DNA from: an uncultured Chitinophagaceae bacterium
Lineage (GTDB): Bacteria > Bacteroidota > Bacteroidia > Chitinophagales > Chitinophagaceae
Assembly: GCA_937958995.1 (NCBI GenBank)
Contig: CALGAP010000009.1
Location: 124,001-188,000 of the forward strand
Reading direction: 5' to 3'
Length of the DNA: 64,000 nucleotides
The notes under the pieces were generated by a model. The model was not told where the DNA came from. It saw nothing but the letters and a program-made list of their open reading frames with translations, and made no database searches. Made by a program: the position numbers and the translations under genes. Shown here in pieces: positions 41,008 through 50,297 of this stretch (its first letter is position 1; each line of letters opens with the position of its first letter).

Positions 41008-41796
41008 ATGATCAGGTTTGTCTGGATGCTGGCAATTCCGCTGCTGTCGCAAGCGACTAATCCCGCGAAGTATATCGCCCGCGAAAAAGTTTACCATTAT
41101 ATATTAGGATCAACGCAGGTGGCAGTGCAGGTGTCGCATTTCGGCGAACGCCGCAACATTGTGATGGTGAACCTGCACGACGATGAAGTGACCAGCATGG
41201 AGGCAGCCCGCAGAGTGTTGGAACAAAGCGGCGGCGTACTGGTAAATATCAATAACAATTACGAAAGACTGGTCAGTTTTACACTGCGCGGCAAAACGTA
41301 CCTCTTCGATCCCAACCGCATCTTCAGCCGCATCGGTATCATGGCCGATCTTATGAAGCACAACAAGACCTGCAACCAGGCGGCAGTAAGAGCTATTGAA
41401 GGTTTTGCCAAATTTGTGTTGTCAAAAATACCGCGGGCATCAACGCTGATCGCGGTGCATAATAATGACGCCGAAAATTTCTCCATCAACTCCTATGAAC
41501 GTGATGAAACGCTGAAAAAAGATGTGCAGGCCATTTATGCCAATGACTCGCACGATACAGACAATTTCTTTCTCACCACCGACCGCAAACTCTATAACCT
41601 GCTGCGCGAGTCGGGATATAATGTAGTGCTGCAACACAAGAAAGCCGTTGACGACGGCTCCCTCAGCGTGTACTACGGCCGACGCAACAAAAGCTACGTC
41701 AACGTGGAGGCTGAGATCGGGCAGGTGAAGCAACAGGAACAAATGATTGGCCGCGTAGTGGCATGGATTACAGGCGAAGTGACAAGAGGCATATAA
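41008..41796 (+). CDS. Exported hypothetical protein, possible M14/AstE-like zinc hydrolase
   Basis: 262 residues, N-terminal hydrophobic signal (MIRFVWMLAIPLLSQA). Candidate zinc site: H57-D-D-E60 in VNLHDDEVTSMEAA (H-x-x-E), DPNR (101-104) in FDPNRIFSR resembling the N-x-x-x..N-R pattern of AstE/aspartoacylase relatives, and H151 in AVHNN. The order H-x-x-E ... N/R ... H is that of the M14 superfamily, but overall similarity is not assured. Monocistronic and preceded by the gap described above. Confidence 0.55.
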   Translation: MIRFVWMLAIPLLSQATNPAKYIAREKVYHYILGSTQVAVQVSHFGERRNIVMVNLHDDEVTSMEAARRVLEQSGGVLVNINNNYERLVSFTLRGKTYLFDPNRIFSRIGIMADLMKHNKTCNQAAVRAIEGFAKFVLSKIPRASTLIAVHNNDAENFSINSYERDETLKKDVQAIYANDSHDTDNFFLTTDRKLYNLLRESGYNVVLQHKKAVDDGSLSVYYGRRNKSYVNVEAEIGQVKQQEQMIGRVVAWITGEVTRGI

Positions 41797-42007
41797 ACTT
41801 TTATGAAAGCCCGCAACAGTGATGCGCCAGTCAATAGCCTGCACCGCAGCATACGGCACTCTTCCTCAGCAATAAACGGTATTTAGTACTACTTCCACAC
41901 CCTGGCAGTTCCCGCTTTTGCAAAAACTGAGTGATAGCGCCTGGAAAGTTGCGATTAACGCAAAAACCTGATTTGGAATCCGGTAGGCGTATAAGCTACT
42001 TTCGGGT

Positions 42008-43237
42008 ATGCTAATCACATGGAATATCAAACACGCTTTACAGCAGCATCTGGAAAATGATTCCGCCGTTCTTTCCAGGAAAAAGGTTGCATGGTACTCG
42101 ATAACCGGAAGAACCATGCGGTTAATCAAATTCCTGATCTGGGTAAACGTCTTAGCCATTGCGTTGCTCAAAACAAAAAACATCAAGAAGGCTTTCAAGT
42201 CGCTGATGCAATTAAGGGCTGCCCGCAACCAGTATCGCAACCAACATGTTCCATTGAAGTATGTCAAAACAGGCAGGCGTTATTTTGTAAACTACAATAC
42301 GCCTGCCTTTCCTTCCCAAGCCTTCAACCGCTATGTGAGCCACCTGCTCAACAGGTTTTCTGACATACCCGGTTCTCTCAACACGCTGGTGTTTGCCATC
42401 ACCAGGAAATGCGGATTTCAGTGCGAGCACTGCTGCGAATGGGAAGTACTGAATAAGCCGGAAGTATTATCAAAAGAAATGCTGCTGGCTATTGTTCAAC
42501 GCTTTCATCAACTGGGCGTATCGCAGGTGCAACTGAGCGGCGGCGAACCATTGAACCGCTTTAGCGATATTCTTTTCCTGCTCGACAATGCCCCGAAAGG
42601 AGTTGACTTCTGGATATATACCTCAGGTTTTAAGATGACGCCCGGAAAGGCGAGGTTATTAAAAAAACATGGATTAAGGGGTGTCACCATCAGCCTGGAC
42701 GATTACCGCGAAGAAATGCACGATCGTTTTCGCGGTATAAAAGGCGCGTATCGCCGCGCATTGGATGCTGCTCGTTTTGCTGACAACGCCGGTTTGCTGG
42801 TTTGTTTTTCTCTCTGTGCCACACGGGAATTTATAGCCATGGAAAACCTGTTGAACTACGCACAGGTGGCAAAAGATGCCGGCGTTGCTTTTATCCAGAT
42901 CCTCGAACCCAAAGCGGTAGGTAGGTACGCAGGTCACGATGTATTGCTGCAGCCACATCACCAGCACATACTCGAAGCTTTCTCTGAAACCATCAATTAC
43001 AATCCGCTCTATGCCGCTTACCCCATCGTCACATACCACGGCGCTTATACCCGCAGGATTGGATGCTCGGGTTCGGGAAAAGATTACGTGTATGTAGACA
43101 CCGACGGATACGTGCACAAATGTCCTTTTTGCCAGCGAAAAATTTTCCATGCCCTGGACGATGCATACAAAACGCATTTACTCGAAATGCGCGCAAAAGG
43201 CTGCAGCCTGCTCAGTAATTGTTCAACCAAAAACTAA
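42008..43237 (+). CDS. Radical SAM protein with SPASM-like cysteine tail
   Basis: 409 residues; ATG at 42116 (MRLIKFLIW) is a credible alternative start. The [4Fe-4S]/AdoMet motif is C135-G-F-Q-C-E-H-C142, followed by QLSGGEPLNRF and GVTISLDDYREE, then a C-terminal part with IGCSGSGKDYVYVDTDGYVH, CPFCQ and a last CSLLSNC, reminiscent of a SPASM/twitch auxiliary cluster domain. It makes a radical from S-adenosylmethionine; the substrate is unknown. The stop at 43237 is 5 bp before the AlkB-like gene, which makes a two-enzyme operon. Confidence 0.85.
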   Translation: MLITWNIKHALQQHLENDSAVLSRKKVAWYSITGRTMRLIKFLIWVNVLAIALLKTKNIKKAFKSLMQLRAARNQYRNQHVPLKYVKTGRRYFVNYNTPAFPSQAFNRYVSHLLNRFSDIPGSLNTLVFAITRKCGFQCEHCCEWEVLNKPEVLSKEMLLAIVQRFHQLGVSQVQLSGGEPLNRFSDILFLLDNAPKGVDFWIYTSGFKMTPGKARLLKKHGLRGVTISLDDYREEMHDRFRGIKGAYRRALDAARFADNAGLLVCFSLCATREFIAMENLLNYAQVAKDAGVAFIQILEPKAVGRYAGHDVLLQPHHQHILEAFSETINYNPLYAAYPIVTYHGAYTRRIGCSGSGKDYVYVDTDGYVHKCPFCQRKIFHALDDAYKTHLLEMRAKGCSLLSNCSTKN

Positions 43238-43242
43238 TTCTT

Positions 43243-44310
43243 ATGTCGCCTTATATATATCTGCGTCTTTTGATTTTGCCTGCATCAGTAATGGTGAGTT
43301 ATTATTTGGGAGAATGGTGGACTTTCTCCGTGCCTGTCTTTGCGTTGGTTGTTCATCCTTTGATGGCGATCATTTTGAATAAGCCTGTCGGCGGCGATCA
43401 TCATGATCACCATCATCACCATTCTTATCCAACGATAGCATACAGGATAGTGGCGCTGGTTTTTGTGCCTGTGCTTTTAGCTGTGACCGGCTGGCTTGTA
43501 ATCAATGGAGAGAAATTTACTCCCGTTGAGCAGGCAGGATTGTGCTTAAGCGTGGGCCTCGTAAACGGAATACTAGGATTTACGCTGGCGCATGAATTCA
43601 TTCACAGCTGCTGGCTGCCCGAGAAGATAGCGGGTGTTTTATTGCTGGCGCAAAACAACTACCCGCATTATGGCGTGGAGCATGTTGCGGGTCATCATGT
43701 ATATGCCTGCACGCCGAAAGATCCGCACACCGCCAGGTTGGGTGAATCCGTTTATGCTTTTTTGTTGAGAACATTGCCGCAGACTCTTTTCAGCGCCTGG
43801 GAAATAGAAAGTAAGCGATTGCAGCGGAAAAAGAAACGCGTCTTCAGCAGTCATAACCGGCTGATCAGTTTGTTTACGGCGCAGTTCTTTTTATATATCA
43901 CACTAATAGTTTTCTTCGGATGGATCGCCTTTGCATTTTTCATGCTTCAGAGCTGCGTCGCTATCATTTTACTTAATGTTACCGAATACCTGCAGCACTA
44001 TGGATTGTTGAGAAAGGAAATTGCTGCCGGTCGGTACGAGAGAATTTCCGCAGTGCACGCCTGGGCCACGGGGAGAAACGAAGATGGATTTAGCCTTTTT
44101 CAGTTAGATAATCACGCCGACCATCATCTACATCCTTCACATCCTTATGAACAATTAAGCCGACTTCCCGAATCGCCGGAGCAGCCCACCGGTTATGCGG
44201 GCATGATGTGGCTTGCCCTGGTGCCGCCTTTGTGGTTCAGGGTCATGAATAAACGATTGATCTCTTATAACCTCAAAACTTCCTGTCATGAAGATGCTCC
44301 CGTTTTGTAA
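43243..44310 (+). CDS. AlkB-like membrane diiron monooxygenase
   Basis: 355 residues from ATG at 43243. Histidine boxes match the alkane 1-monooxygenase/fatty-acid hydroxylase type: H117-E-F-I-H121 (in TLAHEFIHSCW), E-H-x-x-x-H-H at 146-152 (in GVEHVAGHHVYACTPKDP, the AlkB-like 'HHV..ATPEDP' block) and NHADHHLHP; also NVTEYLQHYGL. Six membrane helices. A histidine-rich loop (HDHHHHH, 53-60) could bind metal. It should hydroxylate a lipid-like substrate with two irons and an electron donor; rubredoxin is not encoded nearby. Start overlap with the radical SAM gene makes translational coupling likely. Confidence 0.85.
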   Translation: MSPYIYLRLLILPASVMVSYYLGEWWTFSVPVFALVVHPLMAIILNKPVGGDHHDHHHHHSYPTIAYRIVALVFVPVLLAVTGWLVINGEKFTPVEQAGLCLSVGLVNGILGFTLAHEFIHSCWLPEKIAGVLLLAQNNYPHYGVEHVAGHHVYACTPKDPHTARLGESVYAFLLRTLPQTLFSAWEIESKRLQRKKKRVFSSHNRLISLFTAQFFLYITLIVFFGWIAFAFFMLQSCVAIILLNVTEYLQHYGLLRKEIAAGRYERISAVHAWATGRNEDGFSLFQLDNHADHHLHPSHPYEQLSRLPESPEQPTGYAGMMWLALVPPLWFRVMNKRLISYNLKTSCHEDAPVL

Positions 44311-45961
44311 ACACATTTTGCTGTTTGTTTGCCTTTCGCTGCTCGCTGGTTGTTTTCAATACTACTACAAGACCAACACCAGGCAGGCCTTAGCCCTGCA
44401 GGATATGCAGCGTTTTCAAAATGCTGAAAAATATTTTATCATTCATTATACCGATAGCATCGTGGCCTTGTCAGATGTAAGGGCAGATGAGACCAGGATT
44501 GAAGGACAGCATGTTCCTATCCGACGAGAACATCTCGGTTATCTTAATCCTGACAAGGGTAAGAAACTCCAGTCACAGGATCCTTATCAGCCCGCCAGAT
44601 CCAACTACCGCGTAAAGGCGAAAGATCGCCGCAACGTTTTTATGCAGGTGCATTTGTATGCCGATCAGTCCATGCCACGTGATCAGCGGGCTGTGTCATT
44701 GCCACTTTCAACGTTCAAGAGAATTGACGCTTACGAGTTGGACAAGACAGCCACTACGGTGAATCATGTGCTGAGTGCAGCCTGTATTGCTTTGGGGGCC
44801 GGTAGCGTTGCGCTGCTGGTCGCAGCGGCGCTTAACCCCTGCAACTGCCCGCAGGTATATGTAAAAAATGATACCGAATACCAATTCATCAGCGGCGTGT
44901 ACAGCGGCGCCATTTACTCTTCGCTCGAGCGCACCGATTATCTTCCGCTTGGGCAATGGCAGGCAAAGGATAATACTTATAGCATCAAAATAAAAAATGT
45001 ACAACACGAAGAACAGTATATCAACCGCATGCAACTGCTGCGCGTGCAGCATCCTGAAGGTGTGCGCGTGTTGCTCGACCGGCATGGCAGACCTTTGACC
45101 TATCAGAAGCCACAGCGGCCTATTTCGGTTACGGTTCAGGGCAAACCGATAAGCGCTCAGTTGGTGGCCGCCACGGATAAATATGTGTACGAGTTTAACG
45201 GTCCGGCAGAAGATGATCTTTTTAGCAGTATAGAAATGACGTTTGCGAAGCCCGCCAATGCGCAAAAAGCAAAGCTGATCGTTCACGCGCAAAACAGTCG
45301 CTGGTCAGGCTATCTCTACCACAGTTTTGCCGGGCTGTTTGGCACCGGATATGAAAAATGGAGAAATGAAAAAGACAAATCCTCACCCAATGAAATGGAG
45401 CAATGGCAGAAGGATCAGTCGCTGCCGCTAATGGTATTTGTTGAGCGCAACGGCAAATGGGCGCCAGCCGACTATTTCGCCCACACCGGCAATACCGCCA
45501 GCCGCGATTTGATTATGGAGCTTGATATGGCAGGCACCGAAAGCAAAACGGTAAAAATAAAGCTCGCCACTGCTTACCGCTTCTGGGACCTGAATTATGC
45601 TGCTATTGATTTTTCACCCAATGCCACAGTGACTACCACTTTTATCAATCCTTCAAATGCCATTAAGGCTGGTTGCGAAAATCAAGTGGAATTGATTACT
45701 TCGGTAGATGACCGCTATAGTCTGCTGGCGCCACACGAGGAACTGGATATTGAATACAATATGCGGCCTTCGGAACAGAGCGAAACTTATTTCTTCGTAG
45801 CCACTGGTTACTACCATAACATGAAAAAGTATGAAGGTAAACCACAGCTGGCTACCCTTATGAAATTTAAAAATAAAGGCGAATTCGACCGCTACTCGCG
45901 CCACAAATATGAAGAAATGGAGAAAATGTTTGCCAAACTATCCCTTCCCCCTGTGCAGTAA
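44288..45961 (+). CDS. Large hypothetical lipoprotein of the radical SAM/AlkB operon
   Basis: 557 residues. Lipobox LLAGC (Cys22) marks a lipid-anchored envelope protein; a second membrane-like segment ACIALGAGSVALLVAAALNP near 155-175 is followed by CNCPQVYV. The rest is beta-rich with no family I can name. ATG at 44288 overlaps the AlkB-like gene by 23 bp, so the three genes form one operon. It may be the substrate carrier or target of the two enzymes; that is guesswork. Confidence 0.68.
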   Translation: MKMLPFCKHILLFVCLSLLAGCFQYYYKTNTRQALALQDMQRFQNAEKYFIIHYTDSIVALSDVRADETRIEGQHVPIRREHLGYLNPDKGKKLQSQDPYQPARSNYRVKAKDRRNVFMQVHLYADQSMPRDQRAVSLPLSTFKRIDAYELDKTATTVNHVLSAACIALGAGSVALLVAAALNPCNCPQVYVKNDTEYQFISGVYSGAIYSSLERTDYLPLGQWQAKDNTYSIKIKNVQHEEQYINRMQLLRVQHPEGVRVLLDRHGRPLTYQKPQRPISVTVQGKPISAQLVAATDKYVYEFNGPAEDDLFSSIEMTFAKPANAQKAKLIVHAQNSRWSGYLYHSFAGLFGTGYEKWRNEKDKSSPNEMEQWQKDQSLPLMVFVERNGKWAPADYFAHTGNTASRDLIMELDMAGTESKTVKIKLATAYRFWDLNYAAIDFSPNATVTTTFINPSNAIKAGCENQVELITSVDDRYSLLAPHEELDIEYNMRPSEQSETYFFVATGYYHNMKKYEGKPQLATLMKFKNKGEFDRYSRHKYEEMEKMFAKLSLPPVQ

Positions 45962-45998
45962 AATGAATTTTATATATTTAACATAACGCGTGACGCTT

Positions 45999-47375
45999 AT
46001 GTTAAAAAAATTTGTTTGCTGCATCATATCACTAACGATTGCAGCCATTGTATGGGCGCAGACTTCAGACGATCAGTACAAAGAACCTTTGAAAGATGTG
46101 CTGAAGGCTATTGAACAACGCTTTGGTATCGTTGTCCAGTATTCGAATTACCTGGTAAAAGACAAGTATGTTACCTATGCGCGCTGGCGTTTTCGCCCCG
46201 ATGCAGAGCAGACGCTCATGAATGTGCTGGGGCTGCACGATCTTACGTTTGCAAAGACTGATGAGAAGACATACCGGGTAAGAAATTATCAATATCATCT
46301 GAAGCGGCCGGAAGAAGGCAGGGCACAACTCGAATATCTGGCATCGTTATATCACGATGTAGCCAGCTGGGAAAAACGAAAGGCTGAATTACGCGAGTGC
46401 ATGTGGGAGGCTTTGAAATTGTCGCCGCTGCCGCCAAGACCCAATTCTGCGCCCATACTTAGTAATAAGCGTGCCTATGATGGCTACACAGTAGAAAATA
46501 TTGCTCTCGAAATTTTACCCGGACTCTATATCTGCGGCTCCATTTACAAACCCGCGAAGATTAAAGGAAAGATTCCGGTTGTACTTTGCCCCGATGGTCA
46601 TTGGGAAAAACATCGTTACCGCCCCGATTGCCAGCATCGTTGCGCTACCATTGCCCGCATGGGTGCTATGGCGGTAAGCTACGATTTATTTGGATGGGGA
46701 GAATCGCTACTGCAGTTCAAAGCCGAAGATCATCGCCGCAGCCTGGCGATGACGGTGCAGGCGCTTGGCAGTCTGCGTATTCTTGACTATATGCTTTCAT
46801 TGAAAGGAGCCGATACCAGCCGCGTGGCCATTACCGGCGGTTCGGGCGGCGGCAGCCAGACCATGCTGATCACCGCACTGGACGACCGCATAAAACTGAG
46901 TGCCCCGGTGGTGATGCTTTCGTCTTATCATAGCGGTGGTTGTCCCTGCGAAAGCGGCATGCCCATACATCTTTGCGGTGGCGGCACCGCCAATCCTGAG
47001 ATTGCGGCTATGGCCGCACCGCGTCCCCAGTTGGTCGTCTCCGATGGCAAAGACTGGACCGCACATGTGCCCGAGATCGAATTTCCTTACCTGCAAAGGA
47101 TGTACGGATTTTACAAGCAGCAATCGATGGTGAAAAATGTACACCTGCCCGACGAAGGCCATGATTTCGGCATATCAAAACGCATGCCGCTTTATGAATT
47201 CCTGAACGAGCATTTCAAACTGAACGCAGTGATTGATGAGTCTAAAAATGCAATCGAGGAGGAATGGCAGTTATATTCATTTGGGAAAAACGGAGAGAAA
47301 CTGCCCGCTAATGCAATAAAGGGATTTGACAACCTGGAGAAAATGTTTGCTGAGTACACGGGGTCAAAGAAATAA
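45999..47375 (+). CDS. Secreted STN-domain/acetyl-xylan-esterase-like hydrolase
   Basis: 458 residues from ATG at 45999; the GTG at 45990 lacks a ribosome site. Signal peptide (LTIAAIVWA|Q). Residues about 30-100 are an STN domain (PLKDVLKAIEQRFGIVVQYSN then GLHDLTF), normally found at the N-terminus of TonB-dependent receptors and secretins. An alpha/beta hydrolase follows, with nucleophile in ITGGSGGGSQTML, an oxyanion region VVLCPDGHWE and catalytic His in LPDEGHDFG. It resembles acetyl-xylan esterase/dienelactone hydrolase-like secreted enzymes that deacylate polysaccharides. STN fused to a hydrolase is unusual. 37 bp from the lipoprotein gene, so perhaps in the same transcript. Confidence 0.78.
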   Translation: MLKKFVCCIISLTIAAIVWAQTSDDQYKEPLKDVLKAIEQRFGIVVQYSNYLVKDKYVTYARWRFRPDAEQTLMNVLGLHDLTFAKTDEKTYRVRNYQYHLKRPEEGRAQLEYLASLYHDVASWEKRKAELRECMWEALKLSPLPPRPNSAPILSNKRAYDGYTVENIALEILPGLYICGSIYKPAKIKGKIPVVLCPDGHWEKHRYRPDCQHRCATIARMGAMAVSYDLFGWGESLLQFKAEDHRRSLAMTVQALGSLRILDYMLSLKGADTSRVAITGGSGGGSQTMLITALDDRIKLSAPVVMLSSYHSGGCPCESGMPIHLCGGGTANPEIAAMAAPRPQLVVSDGKDWTAHVPEIEFPYLQRMYGFYKQQSMVKNVHLPDEGHDFGISKRMPLYEFLNEHFKLNAVIDESKNAIEEEWQLYSFGKNGEKLPANAIKGFDNLEKMFAEYTGSKK

Positions 47376-47464
47376 TCCTGTAAATCGTTCTGAAGAAGGA
47401 TGCTGCGCAGGAGGAACAAGATTATAATTTGTACTTTTGCCAATTCAGTTCAAACAACACACCG

Positions 47465-48118
47465 ATGAACAAATTGCTCGATGATGTGATAAAGAAAATC
47501 CTGCCTTTCAATACCTATGTCAGCATGGTGCAGGCCAGGGACAGGAGGAACAGGGATAAGATTATAGCGGAATGGGAAAAGCAAGGCAAGCCGGTTCCTC
47601 CGCCACATGCGGTAAAGCAGGTAACGATCGAGGCGTATCAGAAACTTTCCAACTACAAAGTTTTGGTCGAAACAGGGACTTTCCTGGGTGAAATGGTGGA
47701 GGCGCAGCGTAACAATTTCGAAAAGATCTATTCCATTGAGTTAGCAGAACATCTCTGGCGTAAAGCAACCAAAAGGTTTGCAAAGTATGACCATATAAGA
47801 ATTGTGCAGGGCGATAGTGGAAAAATGCTGGGACAAATTGTAGCCGAATTAACCGGCCCGGCGATATTCTGGCTCGATGGTCATTACTCGGCCGGCTTCA
47901 CCGCCAGGGGCGAGAAAGACTGCCCTATCTACGAAGAACTCGATGCTATTTTCAAAGGCCCGCCTTTCAAACATATACTAATCATTGACGACGCCAGGGA
48001 GTTTACCGGCCAGGGTGATTATCCCACCATTGAAGCGCTCACAGATTTTGTGAAAAAGCACAATCCAAACTATCAGCTGGAAGTAAAGGATAACATGATC
48101 AGGTACACTATTTCCTGA
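47465..48118 (+). CDS. Class I SAM-dependent methyltransferase-like protein
   Basis: 217 residues from ATG at 47465 (MNKLLDDVIKKILPF). The Rossmann-like core has VLVETGTFLGEMVEAQ (motif I, E/D-x-G-T), IYSIELAEHLWRKA (motif II acidic), IRIVQGDSGKML and IFWLDGHYSAG; these fit small-molecule or polysaccharide methyltransferases of the FkbM/TylF group. The target is unknown. Its 3' end overlaps the convergent ftsH end by 11 bp. Confidence 0.7.
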   Translation: MNKLLDDVIKKILPFNTYVSMVQARDRRNRDKIIAEWEKQGKPVPPPHAVKQVTIEAYQKLSNYKVLVETGTFLGEMVEAQRNNFEKIYSIELAEHLWRKATKRFAKYDHIRIVQGDSGKMLGQIVAELTGPAIFWLDGHYSAGFTARGEKDCPIYEELDAIFKGPPFKHILIIDDAREFTGQGDYPTIEALTDFVKKHNPNYQLEVKDNMIRYTIS

Positions 48119-50093
48119 ACAGCGTCACGGTATCGGGTGTTCTTTTTCCCATTTCATTTTGCTGCGCGGCGCCGCCCACTTTGCTGCGTTCACCTAATAT
48201 TTTCTCGAGATCTTCTTTAAAGATCACTTCTTTTTGCAGCAGTAATTCTGCTACCTGGGTGAGTGCTTCTTTATTTTCGGTTACAATATTCTTCGCTCGT
48301 TCATATGCCTGGTTCACCAGGTTGCGTACTTCTTCATCAATCATCGCGGCGGTCTCTTCGCTGTAAGGTTTTTGAAATCCGGTGTCGCGCATGCCGGTGG
48401 AATCGTAGAAGCTGATATTGCCCAATTTCTTGTTGAAGCCATAATAAGCCACCATCATATATGCTTCGCGCGTCACTTTTTCCAGGTCGTCTAATGCGCC
48501 TGAAGAAACTTCGTTGAACATAACATCTTCCGCAGCGCGGCCACCCAACATAGCGCTGAGATGATCATGAAAAGCGGCCGCTGTTTTCAGGTGTTTTTCT
48601 TCAGGCAAATACCAGGCTGCTCCTAATGTCTTGCCGCGAGGTATGATAGATACTTTCACCAGCGGATCAATATGCGGCAGCAACCAGCTGATTACGGCAT
48701 GACCAGCCTCGTGATAAGCAATGATTTTTTTCTCTTCAGGAGAAATGATCTTACTCTTTTTCTCCAGTCCTGCCACGGTGCGGTCGATGGCGTTGAGAAA
48801 ATCCTGCCGCCCCACCTTATCGGCTTTTCTGCGCGCGGCAATCAGCGCGGCTTCGTTGCAGATATTCGCGATGTCGGCGCCGGAAAAACCGGGCGTTTGC
48901 GCCGCAAGGAAGTTCACATCGATAGTATCGTCGAGCACCAGCGGGCGCAGGTGTACTTTGAAAATATCAACACGCTCATTCAGGTTGGGCAGTTCCAGGT
49001 AGATGTGACGGTCGAAGCGGCCAGGCCGAACCAATGCGGGATCGAGCATGTCGGCGCGGTTCGTGGCAGCCAATACTATCACGCCGCTGTTGCTCCCAAA
49101 GCCATCCATTTCGGTGAGCAGCTGGTTGAGCGTGCTTTCGCGTTCATCGTTGGCGCCGGTATAAAATGCATTTTTTCCGCGCGAGCGGCCAATAGCATCT
49201 ATCTCATCGATGAAGATGATGCAGGGTGCTTTTTCCTTCGCCTGTCTGAACAAATCTCGCACGCGCGAAGCGCCCACACCTACAAACATCTCCACAAATT
49301 CAGAGCCTGATATAGAGAAGAAGGGCACTTGTGCTTCACCCGCCACAGCTTTTGCCAGCAGCGTTTTACCAGTTCCCGGCGGACCAATCAGTATCACGCC
49401 TTTCGGAATTTTCGCGCCGAGACGCGTAAAAGCTTCAGGTCTTTTCAGGAAATCAACAATCTCGCGCACTTCCAGTTTGGCTTCATCCAGGCCAGCCACA
49501 TCATCGAAGGTGACGGTGCTCTTGTTTTGGGTCTCCACCAATTTGGCGGTGGACTTACCAAAACTGAAAATGGATGATCCTCCCGGGCCGCCGGAAGCCA
49601 TTCTACGGAAAAAGTATTGCCATACCAATATGATGATTACCAGCGGCAGCACCCAGCTGATAAGTCCGGGCAGCCAGTTTGTTCGCCTGGCATACGTAAC
49701 GAGAATGGGAGTTTGTGGCGAAATTTCCTGTTGTGCCTCATCCAGTTTTCGCTCAAAAGATTCTATGGAGCCGATGGTAATGATAAAGTGCGGCCCTATG
49801 TTGCTATCGCGGGCTACGTCTTTAAAGGCAGTGTCTTTCAGAGCGGTGGGTTTCAAATAAATTTCTGCATACTCGTCATTTACCACCACAATTCTGTCAA
49901 CCGCATTTTTTGTCAATACTTTTTCCCTGAATTCCTGCCAGCTGATCTCTTTGGGAGTGGTGGTAAAAGTTCTGATGAGCAATGGACTTGCCAGCAGCAC
50001 CAGGAAAGCAAGCGTCCACCAGGGTACGCGAAATTTTTTCTCCGGTGGTTCCGGTGGCTGTGGATTTGTTGTATTGTTCTGAAGCTTTGCCAA
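48108..50093 (-). CDS. ftsH: ATP-dependent zinc metalloprotease FtsH
   Basis: 661 residues, full length. Two N-terminal helices (about 25-42 and 145-162) with a periplasmic domain between; AAA module with Walker A G237-P-P-G-T-G-K-T244, FIDEIDAIG Walker B, SRH ...RPGRFDR; protease zinc site H461-E-A-G-H465. It extracts and degrades membrane proteins and heat-shock sigma factors. The gene carries a single TGATAATCGTCA site (50186-50197) 98 bp upstream; its spacing to a -7-like box differs from the other promoters, so regulation is uncertain. Confidence 0.95.
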   Translation of the reverse strand: MAKLQNNTTNPQPPEPPEKKFRVPWWTLAFLVLLASPLLIRTFTTTPKEISWQEFREKVLTKNAVDRIVVVNDEYAEIYLKPTALKDTAFKDVARDSNIGPHFIITIGSIESFERKLDEAQQEISPQTPILVTYARRTNWLPGLISWVLPLVIIILVWQYFFRRMASGGPGGSSIFSFGKSTAKLVETQNKSTVTFDDVAGLDEAKLEVREIVDFLKRPEAFTRLGAKIPKGVILIGPPGTGKTLLAKAVAGEAQVPFFSISGSEFVEMFVGVGASRVRDLFRQAKEKAPCIIFIDEIDAIGRSRGKNAFYTGANDERESTLNQLLTEMDGFGSNSGVIVLAATNRADMLDPALVRPGRFDRHIYLELPNLNERVDIFKVHLRPLVLDDTIDVNFLAAQTPGFSGADIANICNEAALIAARRKADKVGRQDFLNAIDRTVAGLEKKSKIISPEEKKIIAYHEAGHAVISWLLPHIDPLVKVSIIPRGKTLGAAWYLPEEKHLKTAAAFHDHLSAMLGGRAAEDVMFNEVSSGALDDLEKVTREAYMMVAYYGFNKKLGNISFYDSTGMRDTGFQKPYSEETAAMIDEEVRNLVNQAYERAKNIVTENKEALTQVAELLLQKEVIFKEDLEKILGERSKVGGAAQQNEMGKRTPDTVTLFRK

Positions 50094-50152
50094 GGCTATT
50101 TACTCTATTTATTCAAGTGAAACAGACTATATAAACAATGCTTAAAGTTACG

Positions 50153-50197
50153 CAAAGTTTCTGCCACCTCCCCATTGTGGGGAACTGATAATCGTCA
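50153..50197 (-). promoter_or_regulatory. Single operator-like site upstream of ftsH
   Basis: On the minus strand TGACGATTATCA (50197-50186), then 25 bp (not 23) with a CCCC/GGGG hairpin, then AAACTTTG (50160-50153), a five-of-six match to TAnnTTTG. No second site 22 bp away. It may be a true class II site with shifted spacing, or chance. Confidence 0.35.
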
Positions 50198-50297
50198 TGT
50201 CTGGCACAGGTTTTTTTATGTTTTTTGTCAGTAATTGCTTGTCATTTGAAGTACTGATCCTTTCACCCCATTTTTTTTGTTCTTATTCTGTTTTTTT

